This document shows, piece after piece, positions 8,726-16,668 of a DNA stretch of 58,874 nt. The stretch covers positions 1-58,874 of the forward strand of contig CAVTIX010000006.1 in assembly GCA_963734725.1 (NCBI GenBank). The letters are read 5' to 3'. This stretch comes from DASXKD01 sp963734725. Lineage in GTDB: Bacteria > Actinomycetota > Actinomycetes > Streptosporangiales > Streptosporangiaceae. Under the pieces are notes generated by a model that saw only the letters and a program-made list of their open reading frames with translations, ran no database searches and was not told the DNA's origin. The number at the start of each line of letters is the position of its first letter. Position 1 is the stretch's first letter. A program made the position numbers and the translations under genes.

Positions 8726-9939
8726 CGGGCCGGCAGCCGGGCGGTCACGGCGAAGCCACCGGCCGGGGTCGGGCCGACGGTGAGGTTCCCGCCGCAGGAA
8801 GCCACCCGCTCGGCGATGCCGGCCAGGCCGAGGCCCGACCCGGCGAGCAGTGGCCCGGGGACGGCGCGGCCGTTCAGCCCGTCCCGGCGCGGCCCGGAGT
8901 CGGTGACGCTGACGGTGATGTACCCGGGCTCGTAGCAGAGGGTGACGTGCGCCCGGCTCGCCCGGGCGTGCCGGATGGTGTTGGTCAGCGCCTCCTGGAC
9001 GATGCGGTACGCGGTCAGGTCGACGCCGGGCGCCAGCGGCCCCGGCGTGCCCACGACCTCCAGCTCGACCGGCAGCCCGGCGCCGCGCACCTGGTCGAGC
9101 ACGCCGCCGATCTCGCCGAGCGACACCGACGGCGCCGTCTCCAGCCGCTCGGACGGACCGCGCAGCACGCCAAGCAACCGGCGCAGCTCGGTCAGCGCCA
9201 GGCGCGCGGTGTCACCGATGATCTCGACCGACCGCCGCGCCTGCGCGGGCTTGTCCGGCAGCAGCGACGTCGCCGCCTCCGCCTGCACCGCCATCAGGCT
9301 GACGTGATGCGCCACGACATCGTGCAGCTCACGCGCGATCCTGGCACGCTCCGCCGCGGCCTCCCGGGTGGCATGCCGGTCAAGCTCGGCCTCGGCGCGC
9401 TCAGCGCGGCTTTCCGCCGCTGCCAGGTTCGCGCGCTTGGCCCTGCTGAGCACGCCGGCCGCCCACGCGGTCGCGAAGATCATCGCCTGGAAGATGGCGT
9501 CATAGGGCTCGTTGTGCCCGGGCGCGGACTCGGAGATGGCAATGCCGGTCGCCACTCCGGCGAAGGTCAGCCAGCGCCACACGGGGCCGCGGCGGTCCAC
9601 CACGGTGTAGACGGCGATCGCGGGCCCGAGCGGCAGCGGCGCGAACCCGAAGCCGATCTGGTCGTAGGCGACCCTCGCGGCGGCGATGATGATCAGGACC
9701 GGGACCGGCCAGCGCCGGCGCCAGGCAAGCGGGATCCCCTGGGCGGCGAGCAGCGCCAGGGCGAGCCACAGCGGGTGCAACTGCCCGTGGTAGGGCAGCA
9801 CCGAGACCACGTTGACGCCGGCCAGCGCCACCGCGAGCACCGCATCCTGGACGCGCTCTTGCTGCCGCGGCGGGAGCGCGGCCACTCGCGCCGCGAGCCC
9901 CTGCGGGAACCCGGTCACCCGCGCCGCCAGCCTTGTCAC
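8722..9939 (-). CDS. sensor histidine kinase, NarL/DesK type
   Basis: A 405-residue kinase. The N-terminal half holds about four to five membrane segments (for example LAVALAGVNVVSVLPYHGQ and the segment ending AAGVLSRAKRANL). A short coiled stretch (residues about 165-190) precedes the HisKA_3 motif RIARELHDVVAHHVSLMAVQ, whose first His after REL is the phospho-acceptor. A C-terminal HATPase_c domain follows (YRIVQEALTNTIRHARAS; LGLAGIAERVASCGG). It is first in the operon with the regulator at 7913 (ATGA overlap). It is divergent from the lipoprotein at 10067, with 127 bp between starts. Confidence 0.9.
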   Translation of the reverse strand: MTRLAARVTGFPQGLAARVAALPPRQQERVQDAVLAVALAGVNVVSVLPYHGQLHPLWLALALLAAQGIPLAWRRRWPVPVLIIIAAARVAYDQIGFGFAPLPLGPAIAVYTVVDRRGPVWRWLTFAGVATGIAISESAPGHNEPYDAIFQAMIFATAWAAGVLSRAKRANLAAAESRAERAEAELDRHATREAAAERARIARELHDVVAHHVSLMAVQAEAATSLLPDKPAQARRSVEIIGDTARLALTELRRLLGVLRGPSERLETAPSVSLGEIGGVLDQVRGAGLPVELEVVGTPGPLAPGVDLTAYRIVQEALTNTIRHARASRAHVTLCYEPGYITVSVTDSGPRRDGLNGRAVPGPLLAGSGLGLAGIAERVASCGGNLTVGPTPAGGFAVTARLPAR

Positions 9940-10066
9940 GACCCGATCGTACGGCGCGGCCGCGGCCGGGCGGATCGGCCGCTCGGCGGAACCGGCCAGT
10001 CAGCCGCGGGGCGGAACTCCCCGGCGGGACTATGGTGGACGCCAACTGCGAGCAGAGGCAGGACAG

Positions 10067-10546
10067 ATGCGAGACGCCCCGGCCCGGCGCGGCGCTGCCG
10101 TGGCCGCCGTCGCCATGGCGGCGGTGGCCGGCCTGTCCGGCTGCGCCGTGCGCGCGGGCGCCAGCCCGTCGATCGAACTCTCCACCGCCTACGTCCCCGT
10201 GCCGCAGACGCCCGGCGCCACGGTCGCCTACGTCGTGATCCGCAACAACGGCGCCGCCGACCGGCTGGTGGCGGCCCGCACCAGCGCCGGCGGCCGGGTC
10301 ACCTTCCGGGTGGCCCGCGGCCCGGGCGCCTCGGCCATGGGCACGGTCACCTCGGTCCGCATTCCGGCGCACACCACCATGGCGATGCGCCCCAACGGCG
10401 TGTACATGCTGATCACCGGCGCCGGCCCGATGCGCGGCGGCAAGGACATCACGCTGACGCTGCGGTTCGCCCACGCCGGCCAGGTATCGGTGGTGGCTCA
10501 GGTCACCAACCCCGACAGCGGCGGAAGCAGCTACTTCCTGAACTGA
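10067..10546 (+). CDS. PCu(A)C-like copper chaperone-type lipoprotein
   Basis: A 159-residue lipoprotein. The signal peptide is RRGAAVAAVAMAAVAGLSGC with lipobox LSGC, so it should be anchored to the outer face of the membrane. The mature part matches the PCu(A)C (DUF461) fold: AMGTVTSVRIPAHTTMAMRPNGVYMLITGA spread over the core, ending in GGKDITLTLRF. The family carries copper to oxidase via Met/His ligands. The usual His of the GYHLML motif is Tyr-Met here (GVYMLITG), so metal binding may rest on methionines or be lost. ATG 10067 is preceded by AGGCAGGA. Function inferred from family only. Confidence 0.75.
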   Translation: MRDAPARRGAAVAAVAMAAVAGLSGCAVRAGASPSIELSTAYVPVPQTPGATVAYVVIRNNGAADRLVAARTSAGGRVTFRVARGPGASAMGTVTSVRIPAHTTMAMRPNGVYMLITGAGPMRGGKDITLTLRFAHAGQVSVVAQVTNPDSGGSSYFLN

Positions 10547-10591
10547 TGACCAGGGGGCAAGCGCCGTCCCGGTCGCGTACGGTGTCGTTCC

Positions 10592-11875
10592 GTGCCGTCC
10601 TACCGCCAGCCAGGGGCTGTGCTCACCGACCACACCTTCGCCGTGCCGCTCGACCACGACGATCCCGGCGGCGAGCAGATTGAGGTCTTCGCCCGGGAGG
10701 TGGCCCCGGCCGGGGAAGCCCCGGCGGACCTGCCCTGGCTGCTGTTCTTGCAGGGTGGCCCCGGGTTCGGCAGTCCGCGGCTCTCCGGCCGGTCCTCCTG
10801 GCTCGACCGTGCGCTGTCCAGCTACCGGGTGCTCCTGCTGGACCAGCGCGGCACCGCCCGGTCCACGCCGGTCACCCGGCACGCCATCGCAGCCCGGGGC
10901 AGCGCGCGCGATCAGGCCCGGTACCTGTCGTTGTTCCGGGCCGACGCGATCGTCGCCGACGCCGAGCTCATCCGCCGCAGGCTGACCGGGGGCGAGCCGT
11001 GGGCCGTGCTCGGCCAGAGCTTCGGCGGCTTCTGCGTGGTGACCTACCTGTCCAAGGCGCCGGAAGGGCTCCGCGAGGCGTTCGTCACCGGTGGCCTGCC
11101 CGGGCTGACGGCCACCGCCGACGACGTCTACCGGGCCACGTACCCGCGGGTGCGCGCGAAGACGCTGGCGCACTACGCCCGCTACCCCGGCGACGTGGAC
11201 CAGGCCCGGCAGATAGCCCGCCGGCTGCAGGAATCCCGGGTGCTGCTCCCCGACGGGTCTCAGCTCACCGTGGCGGCGTTTCAGTCGCTCGGCCACGGGC
11301 TGGGCATGAGCACCGGCAGCGACGAACTGCACTACCTGCTGGAAGGCGCGTTCGCCGGGGATCAGTTCAGCGACGCTTTCCTGCACGACGTCTACCGCCA
11401 ACTGACGTTCGCCGCCGGGCCGCTCTACGCAGCGCTGCACGAGCCCTGCTACGCCCAGGGCGCCGCGACCCGCTGGTCGGCCCAGCGCATCCTGGCCGAG
11501 TTCGGTGAGTTCGATCCCGGCCCCGCTCTTGACGGCGAGCGCCCGCTCCTGTTCACCGGCGAGATGATCTACCCCTGGATGTTCAGCCGCGACCCGGTCC
11601 TGCGCTCGTTCCAGACGGCCGCGGACCTGCTCGCCGAGCACGAGGACTGGCCCGCCCTCTACGACCCCTCCCAGCTGGCCGCCAACGAGGTGCCCGCCGC
11701 CGCCGCCGTCTATTTCGACGACATGTACGTCCCGCGCGAGCTATCGCTGCCCACCGCCGAGGCGGTCCAGGGCCTGCGAGCCTGGGTCACGAGCGAGTAC
11801 GAGCACGACGGCCTGCGGGTGAGCGAGGGCAGCGTCCTCGACCGGCTCATCGGGCTGGCCCAGGGCCTGGCCTGA
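10592..11875 (+). CDS. proline iminopeptidase-like alpha/beta hydrolase (S33)
   Basis: A 427-residue alpha/beta hydrolase of the S33 prolyl aminopeptidase type. The oxyanion region FLQGGPGFGSP is the HGGPG-like motif of that family, the nucleophile elbow is GQSFGG (Ser143), and a C-terminal Asp (VYFDDMYVP) and His (YEHDGLRV) complete the triad. No signal peptide is visible, so it probably removes N-terminal residues from peptides in the cytosol. The GTG at 10592 is chosen because it lies at the conserved N-terminus; it follows the lipoprotein by 45 bp and may be co-transcribed. Confidence 0.88.
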   Translation: MPSYRQPGAVLTDHTFAVPLDHDDPGGEQIEVFAREVAPAGEAPADLPWLLFLQGGPGFGSPRLSGRSSWLDRALSSYRVLLLDQRGTARSTPVTRHAIAARGSARDQARYLSLFRADAIVADAELIRRRLTGGEPWAVLGQSFGGFCVVTYLSKAPEGLREAFVTGGLPGLTATADDVYRATYPRVRAKTLAHYARYPGDVDQARQIARRLQESRVLLPDGSQLTVAAFQSLGHGLGMSTGSDELHYLLEGAFAGDQFSDAFLHDVYRQLTFAAGPLYAALHEPCYAQGAATRWSAQRILAEFGEFDPGPALDGERPLLFTGEMIYPWMFSRDPVLRSFQTAADLLAEHEDWPALYDPSQLAANEVPAAAAVYFDDMYVPRELSLPTAEAVQGLRAWVTSEYEHDGLRVSEGSVLDRLIGLAQGLA

Positions 11876-11929
11876 CTGCACCGCCTGGGATCCCCAGTAA
11901 GTAGTTGCGGTTAAGCAAGTAATTCTGGG

Positions 11930-11935
11930 TAGGCT
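11930..11935 (+). promoter_or_regulatory. putative promoter of the MFS gene
   Basis: TTGCGG (11905-11910) and TAGGCT (11930-11935) are separated by 19 bp, and the candidate GTG start follows after eight bases. The overlapping GGGTAGG could instead act as a ribosome-binding site. Adjacent aagtagttgcgg/aagtaattctgg half repeats could be an operator. Weak, pattern-based. Confidence 0.3.
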
Positions 11936-11943
11936 TGCGTCAT

Positions 11944-13845
11944 GTGCGGGATGCTGAGAATCAACGGCAGGTGGTGAACCAGGCCCGGGCTGCGGGTAAC
12001 GAGCTGGCGCGGGAAGCGGCCAACGGGCACGGGCCGGGCGGCCGCTACAAGTGGGTGGCCCTGTCCAACACGACGCTCAGCATGACCATGGCCACCATCG
12101 ACGCGTCGATCGTGATCATCTCGCTGCCGGCGATCTTCCGCGGCATCGGCCTCGACCCCCTCGATCCGCACAACGTGAGCTACCTGCTCTGGATGATCAT
12201 GGGGTACCTGCTGGTCACCGCGGTGCTGGTGGTCAGCCTGGGCCGGCTGGGCGACATATACGGCCGGGTGCGCATCTACAACCTCGGCTTCGTAGTGTTC
12301 ACCCTGGCCTCGATCGCGCTTTCACTGGATCCGTTCACCGGGGCCAGCGGCGCGCTGTGGCTCATCGGCTTCCGGATGGTGCAGGCGTTCGGCGGGTCGA
12401 TGCTGATGGCGAACTCGGCCGCGATCCTCACCGACGCCTTCCCCGCCCGGCAGCGCGGCATGGCGCTGGGCATCAACCAGATCGCCGGTATCTCCGGCCA
12501 GTTCGTCGGGCTGCTGCTCGGCGGGCTGCTCGCCGCGGTGGACTGGCGTCTGGTGTTCTGGGTGAACGTGCCGATCGGCATATTCGGCACGGTGTGGTCC
12601 TACCGGAGCCTGCGGGAGATCTCCACCACACGGCGCGCGAAGATCGACTGGCCGGGCAACATCACCTTCGCGCTGGGGGCCGGCATACTGCTCATGTCGA
12701 TCACCTACGGGATCCAGCCGCACGGCGGGCACCCCACCGGCTGGACCAACCCGTGGGTGCTGGGCGGCCTCGTGCTCGGCGCGCTGCTGCTGATCACGTT
12801 CGGCCTGCTCGAGACGAAGATCCCCGAGCCGATGTTCCGGATGCGGCTGTTCAAGATCCGGGCCTTCGCGGCGGGCAACGCGGCCAGCCTGCTCGGCTCG
12901 ATCGCCCGCGGCGGGCTGCAGTTCATGCTGGTGATCTGGCTGGCCGGGATCTGGCTGCCGCTGCACGGGTACCCGTTCGAGGTCACCCCGCTCTGGGCGG
13001 GCATCTACATGCTGCCCCTGACCGCCGGGTTCCTGCTCGCCGGGCCGGTGTCGGGGTACCTGTCCGACCGCTTCGGCCCCCGCCCGTTCGCGACCGCCGG
13101 GCTGCTGGTGGCGGCGTGCGCGTTCGTCGGCCTCATGCTGCTCCCGGTGAACTTCCCGTACTGGGCTTTCGCCTTGATCATCACGTTCAACGGCATCGGA
13201 TCCGGGCTGTTCGCCTCGCCCAACACCTCGGCCATCATGAGCAGCGTCCCGGCCCGGCACCGGGGGGCCGCCTCGGGCATGCGCTCGACGTTCCAGAACT
13301 CGGGCATGTCCCTGTCGATCGGGATCTTCTTCTCACTGATGATCGCGGGCCTGGCCGCCACGCTGCCCCGGGCCTTGTCCGCCGGACTGCACGCCCAGGG
13401 GGTGCCGCTCGGGGTGGCCACGCAGGTCAGCCACCTCCCGCCGGTGAGCACCGTGTTCGCGGCGCTGCTGGGCTTCAACCCGGTGCAGCACCTGCTTGCC
13501 CATTCCGGAGTGCTGGCCCAGCTGCCGCGGCACAACGTGGCGGTGCTCACCGGAAACCAGTTCTTCCCGCACCTGATCTCCGGGCCGTTCCACCACGGCC
13601 TGATCATCGTCTTCACCGCGGCGGCCCTGATGTCGGCCGTCGGCGCCCTGGTCTCGCTGCTGCGCGGCGGCCAGTTCTACTACGAGGACGCACCGGCCAG
13701 CACGGCCCCGCCGGCTCCGGGCGCGGCCGCCCGGCCCGGGCTGGCCGACGGCACCGTGCCCGAGGGACAGGCCGTAGCGAACGGGCGGGCCGCGCGGGCA
13801 GGAAGCCCCGCGCCGACCCTCCCCCGCGGCAGAGGTGTGACGTAG
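11944..13845 (+). CDS. MFS transporter, DHA2 (EmrB/QacA) family
   Basis: Drug/H+ antiporter-like permease of about 633 residues with about 14 predicted membrane segments. Seen: motif A-like GRLGDIYGRVRIYN after TM2, motif C-like GINQIAGISGQFVGLLLGG in TM5, and the DHA2-type DWRLVFWVNVPIGI at TM6. A second-half loop SGYLSDRFGPRPF follows. The last 60 residues are a Pro/Ala-rich cytosolic tail. It probably exports toxic compounds using the proton gradient. The start is uncertain: GTG 11944 is preferred (GGGTAGG ten bases upstream), with TTG 11935 also possible. No regulator gene lies beside it. Confidence 0.88.
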   Translation: MRDAENQRQVVNQARAAGNELAREAANGHGPGGRYKWVALSNTTLSMTMATIDASIVIISLPAIFRGIGLDPLDPHNVSYLLWMIMGYLLVTAVLVVSLGRLGDIYGRVRIYNLGFVVFTLASIALSLDPFTGASGALWLIGFRMVQAFGGSMLMANSAAILTDAFPARQRGMALGINQIAGISGQFVGLLLGGLLAAVDWRLVFWVNVPIGIFGTVWSYRSLREISTTRRAKIDWPGNITFALGAGILLMSITYGIQPHGGHPTGWTNPWVLGGLVLGALLLITFGLLETKIPEPMFRMRLFKIRAFAAGNAASLLGSIARGGLQFMLVIWLAGIWLPLHGYPFEVTPLWAGIYMLPLTAGFLLAGPVSGYLSDRFGPRPFATAGLLVAACAFVGLMLLPVNFPYWAFALIITFNGIGSGLFASPNTSAIMSSVPARHRGAASGMRSTFQNSGMSLSIGIFFSLMIAGLAATLPRALSAGLHAQGVPLGVATQVSHLPPVSTVFAALLGFNPVQHLLAHSGVLAQLPRHNVAVLTGNQFFPHLISGPFHHGLIIVFTAAALMSAVGALVSLLRGGQFYYEDAPASTAPPAPGAAARPGLADGTVPEGQAVANGRAARAGSPAPTLPRGRGVT

Positions 13846-13854
13846 GCTTCTCGC

Positions 13855-14073
13855 GTGCCACGGTATGAGTACCGCTGCCGCGCATGCGGCGCGACCTTCG
13901 AGCGCAGTCGGCCCATGGCGGAGGCCTCCGCCCCGGCCCAGTGCCCGCAAGGGCACGACGACACAGTGAAACTGCTCTCCACGGTGTCGGTGGGCGGCCG
14001 GTCGGGGGCTGCCAGGACCGAGCCAAGCGGCGGGGGCGGCGGCTGCTGCGGCGGCGCCTGCGGGTGCCGCTGA
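13855..14073 (+). CDS. FmdB-family zinc ribbon protein
   Basis: A small 72-residue zinc-ribbon protein (MPRYEYRCRACGATFE start is typical of FmdB). The usual four-cysteine site is seen as C8, C11, C30 and His34 (CPQGH in place of CPxC). A glycine- and cysteine-rich tail follows (CCGGACGC). The role of FmdB proteins is poorly known; some are linked to gene regulation. It starts at GTG 13855, nine bases after the MFS stop, so it may be read through from that gene. It overlaps the start of the next gene. Confidence 0.85.
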   Translation: MPRYEYRCRACGATFERSRPMAEASAPAQCPQGHDDTVKLLSTVSVGGRSGAARTEPSGGGGGCCGGACGCR

Positions 14074-14888
14074 GCTCCCCGGCGCCAGGGCCGCCAGCGC
14101 CGCGACCAGAACGGGCAGGACCGACACTGACCTCCACCGACCTACTGCTCGCCGAGGTACAACGCAGCGCGGGCACGCTAGCCGAGATCGCTGCCACCGC
14201 TGACCTGACCACCCAGGTGCCCACCTGCCCGGACTGGACCTTGCGGCAGCTGATCACCCACGTCGGGCGGGCGCACCGGTGGGCTGCCGCGATCGTTGCC
14301 ACCCGGGCGGCCGAGCCCATGCCGTTCCGCGAGGTGCCGGACGGACGGCTGCCTGACGATCCGGCCGCGCAGCCGGCCTGGCTCCGCGACGGCGCGGCCC
14401 GGCTCGCCGAGACGGTAAGCACCGGCGGCGGCCCGGTATGGACGCACCTCGGCCCCGGCCCGGCCAGCTACTGGGCGCGCCGGATGGCCCACGAGACCGC
14501 CGTGCACCGTGCCGACGGCGAGATTGCCGTCGGCACGCGGCCGGTGATCGACCCGGTGATCGCCGCCGACGGCATCGCCGAATGGCTCGGTTTCCTGCCC
14601 ACCGTCCGGGCCGGGGAACAGCCCGAGCGCCCCTCGCCCGTGCCGGAGGGCAAGGTCGTGCACTTCCACGTCACCGACGAGGGAGTCGCCGGCGAGTGGC
14701 TGATTCGTGGCGGGCGCGGCGGGGTTGCCGTGGAGACCGGCCACGGCCAGGGGGACATGGCGCTGCGCGGCCCTGCGTCGGACGTGCTGCTGGTGCTGCT
14801 GCGCCGGCTGCCGCCGGACGACCCGGCGGTGCAGGTCCTCGGGGACCGGGAGCTGTTCGACGGCTGGCTGGCCGGCACCCCGTTCTGA
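14064..14888 (+). CDS. maleylpyruvate isomerase-family mycothiol-dependent enzyme
   Basis: A protein of up to 274 residues of the DinB-like mycothiol-dependent maleylpyruvate isomerase superfamily. Metal-site histidines are seen in ITHVGRAHRW and in the HxxxH of MAHETAVHRADGE; the C-terminal MDMPI-C domain covers the last 100 residues. Such enzymes use mycothiol, the actinomycete thiol, in detoxification or isomerisation; the substrate is unknown. The start is doubtful: GTG 14064 is the only standard start in frame near the conserved region and overlaps the FmdB gene by ten bases; a later non-standard start near LTSTD is possible. Confidence 0.82.
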   Translation: MPLSSPAPGPPAPRPERAGPTLTSTDLLLAEVQRSAGTLAEIAATADLTTQVPTCPDWTLRQLITHVGRAHRWAAAIVATRAAEPMPFREVPDGRLPDDPAAQPAWLRDGAARLAETVSTGGGPVWTHLGPGPASYWARRMAHETAVHRADGEIAVGTRPVIDPVIAADGIAEWLGFLPTVRAGEQPERPSPVPEGKVVHFHVTDEGVAGEWLIRGGRGGVAVETGHGQGDMALRGPASDVLLVLLRRLPPDDPAVQVLGDRELFDGWLAGTPF

Positions 14889-14897
14889 CCCAGGGTG

Positions 14898-15062
14898 TGT
14901 CTCGTAGATCTATGCCGTCGCGAGCGGCCGCCATGAAGGGGGATGGGGGGCGGGTGGGGATCGCAAGGCAGAGGAGCAGCCCATAGCGGAGCTATGGGCG
15001 ACGACGACGCTGCGAGGCGCCCGTCCGGCGGACGCGCAGCAGGCTGAATGATCTATGGGACA
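14898..15062. mobile_element. MITE-like element
   Basis: A 165-bp non-coding block bounded by imperfect 13-bp inverted repeats: TGTCTCGTAGATC at 14898-14910 and the complement of TGTCCCATAGATC at 15050-15062 (two mismatches). Inside is a 19-base palindrome CCCATAGC-gga-GCTATGGG at 14981-14999. The ends resemble IS termini and there is no transposase, so it may be a miniature transposable element or an IS relic. Flanking target duplication is not clear. Confidence 0.5.
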
Positions 15063-15070
15063 TGTCCTGC

Positions 15071-15841
15071 CTAGCCGTCCCGGGCGGGCTCGCCGTGCGC
15101 GGCGTTGGCCTTTCCCAGTCCCCAGTAGGCCTTGGGCGACACCTGGTCGCCGTCGAGCCCGCGTGCCGCCAGGGCCTCGCGCAGCGCCAGCACCAGGCGG
15201 GCCTCACCGGCCAGGTAGGCGTGCCCGGCCTGCGGTGGCAGCGGTGCCTCCGCGACCGCGCGGGACAGGGCCGATGGGTCACCGGCCCGACGGCCGCCGC
15301 GGTGCACCCAGATCACTCGCACATCCGCCTTGCCAGCCAGCTCCTGCTGGTCGCCGGGACCGGGCACCTCCAGGATGACCGTGGCAGGCGCTGCCGCGGG
15401 CAAGGAGCCGGCCATGGCGAAGAACGCGGGCAGCGCGGAGAAGTCCCCGGCGAACAGGTGCCAGGCGGCGCCGGTGGCGGGAAAGATCTTGCCGCGCGGG
15501 CCGATTCCCTCGACCTCGTCCCCGGGCCGCGCCGTGGCGACCCAGCGCTCGCCGGGACCGCCGTCGTGGCGGACGATGCCCAGGGTGAGCTGGCGCCGCG
15601 CCGGGTCGGCGTCCCGGATGGTGTACCGGCGGCGCACCGGGCGGTCGCCGTCGACCGCGACCATCAGCATGATGTCCTGGCCGGGCCGGTAGGTGAAACC
15701 GGCGAGTTCCGGCGCGGTCAGCACCACCCGCTGCATGGACGGGGTCAGCAGGCGGTTCTCCACGACCGCAAGGCGCATCCGGGTGGCGTCGGCCAGCGGG
15801 CCTTCCAGCCGGGCGAACGGGTCATTGAGCATCGGCGTCAC
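15071..15841 (-). CDS. siderophore-interacting FAD protein (ViuB/SIP type)
   Basis: A 256-residue flavoprotein of the siderophore-interacting family, expected to reduce ferric siderophores in the cytosol with NAD(P)H. The N-terminal FAD-binding barrel ends in the FAD motif RRYTIRD. Downstream are GEGIGPRGKIF-like (EVEGIGPRGKIF) and the GDFSALPAFFAM segment, which begins the NADPH-binding SIP domain, then YLAGEARLVLALREAL. The GTG start overlaps the stop of the upstream gene (GTGA). No siderophore transporter is in view. Confidence 0.9.
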   Translation of the reverse strand: MTPMLNDPFARLEGPLADATRMRLAVVENRLLTPSMQRVVLTAPELAGFTYRPGQDIMLMVAVDGDRPVRRRYTIRDADPARRQLTLGIVRHDGGPGERWVATARPGDEVEGIGPRGKIFPATGAAWHLFAGDFSALPAFFAMAGSLPAAAPATVILEVPGPGDQQELAGKADVRVIWVHRGGRRAGDPSALSRAVAEAPLPPQAGHAYLAGEARLVLALREALAARGLDGDQVSPKAYWGLGKANAAHGEPARDG

Positions 15842-16473
15842 CGCGGGTCCGGCCGGTCGATGTTCCAGTGCCGGTTCACCGAGACCAGCCAGGTCTCGTC
15901 CTGCCTCGGCTGGAGGCCGAACCTGGTGACAGTCCGCTGGCCGCCGTCGGCGTCGCCGTAGAGGATGTCAACGGTCAGCTGGCTCTTGGACGTGACCGCC
16001 TTGCAGGCGTCGTCGTACTGAGGATCGGCTTCGTCACGGAAGGCCGCCTGCCAGAAGCCGATATCCCCCGGGGGCACGTACAAGTCCCGGCTCTGCCGGT
16101 GGAACTCCTCGAGGACCGGATCGGGCACGCCGGGCCCCCAGTCCGGGTAGAAGTGCCAGCCGTGCACCACGGCGATGCCGCGGCCCACGTTACGCACGGA
16201 CATGGCCAAGTAGATCACCCTCTCTTCGGCCAGAACCGAGGCGCGGCCGCCGGGCACCTGGACCCACTTGCCGTCGACGAACATCACCTTCTGCGGGTCG
16301 TCCTGCAGCCGGGACGCCAGCAGCAGCGGGCGCAATCCCGCCTGCAGGGATTGCTCCGCAGCGCGGGCGGTCCGGTTCGCGGACCGGACCGAGGCGAACG
16401 TCGCCACCGCGAGCACGAGCGTGCCGAGAGCCGTCGCCAGCGAGGCGACCGACGCCCAGTCCGCCGAGTTCAC
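15838..16473 (-). CDS. hypothetical protein with N-terminal membrane anchor
   Basis: A 211-residue protein I do not recognise. One N-terminal hydrophobic segment (about residues 8-30, ASLATALGTLVLAVATFASV) is followed by a basic RSANRTARAAEQS stretch, typical of a signal anchor. The rest is a soluble domain rich in beta-strand-like segments (VIYLAMSVRNVGRGIAVVHG). It starts at GTG 16473 and is upstream of, and overlaps by four bases, the siderophore-interacting gene, so both are probably one operon. No catalytic motif is visible. Confidence 0.75.
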   Translation of the reverse strand: MNSADWASVASLATALGTLVLAVATFASVRSANRTARAAEQSLQAGLRPLLLASRLQDDPQKVMFVDGKWVQVPGGRASVLAEERVIYLAMSVRNVGRGIAVVHGWHFYPDWGPGVPDPVLEEFHRQSRDLYVPPGDIGFWQAAFRDEADPQYDDACKAVTSKSQLTVDILYGDADGGQRTVTRFGLQPRQDETWLVSVNRHWNIDRPDPR

Positions 16474-16668
16474 GCACGCAGACTAGTGCACCACGGGCTC
16501 TTCCAGCCGGCCGTGCGCCTGCCCGAATGCCGCACATCGGGTAAACCCTGCTATGACGGGTGGTGCGGTGGACTTAGACTTGCGCCAGCGGGACCGGCCG
16601 GCCCGATGCTGTGTCCTCAGCCATTCCGCGGGCGGCCACAACGCGGAAGACTCGGGCGGAGGTTAACG

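Noticed and set aside
12322..13260. Long minus-strand open frame opposite the MFS gene
   Set aside because: Composition is Arg/Gln/His/Pro-rich without motifs, as expected for an antisense shadow of a high-GC gene; the plus-strand MFS gene has clear membrane segments.
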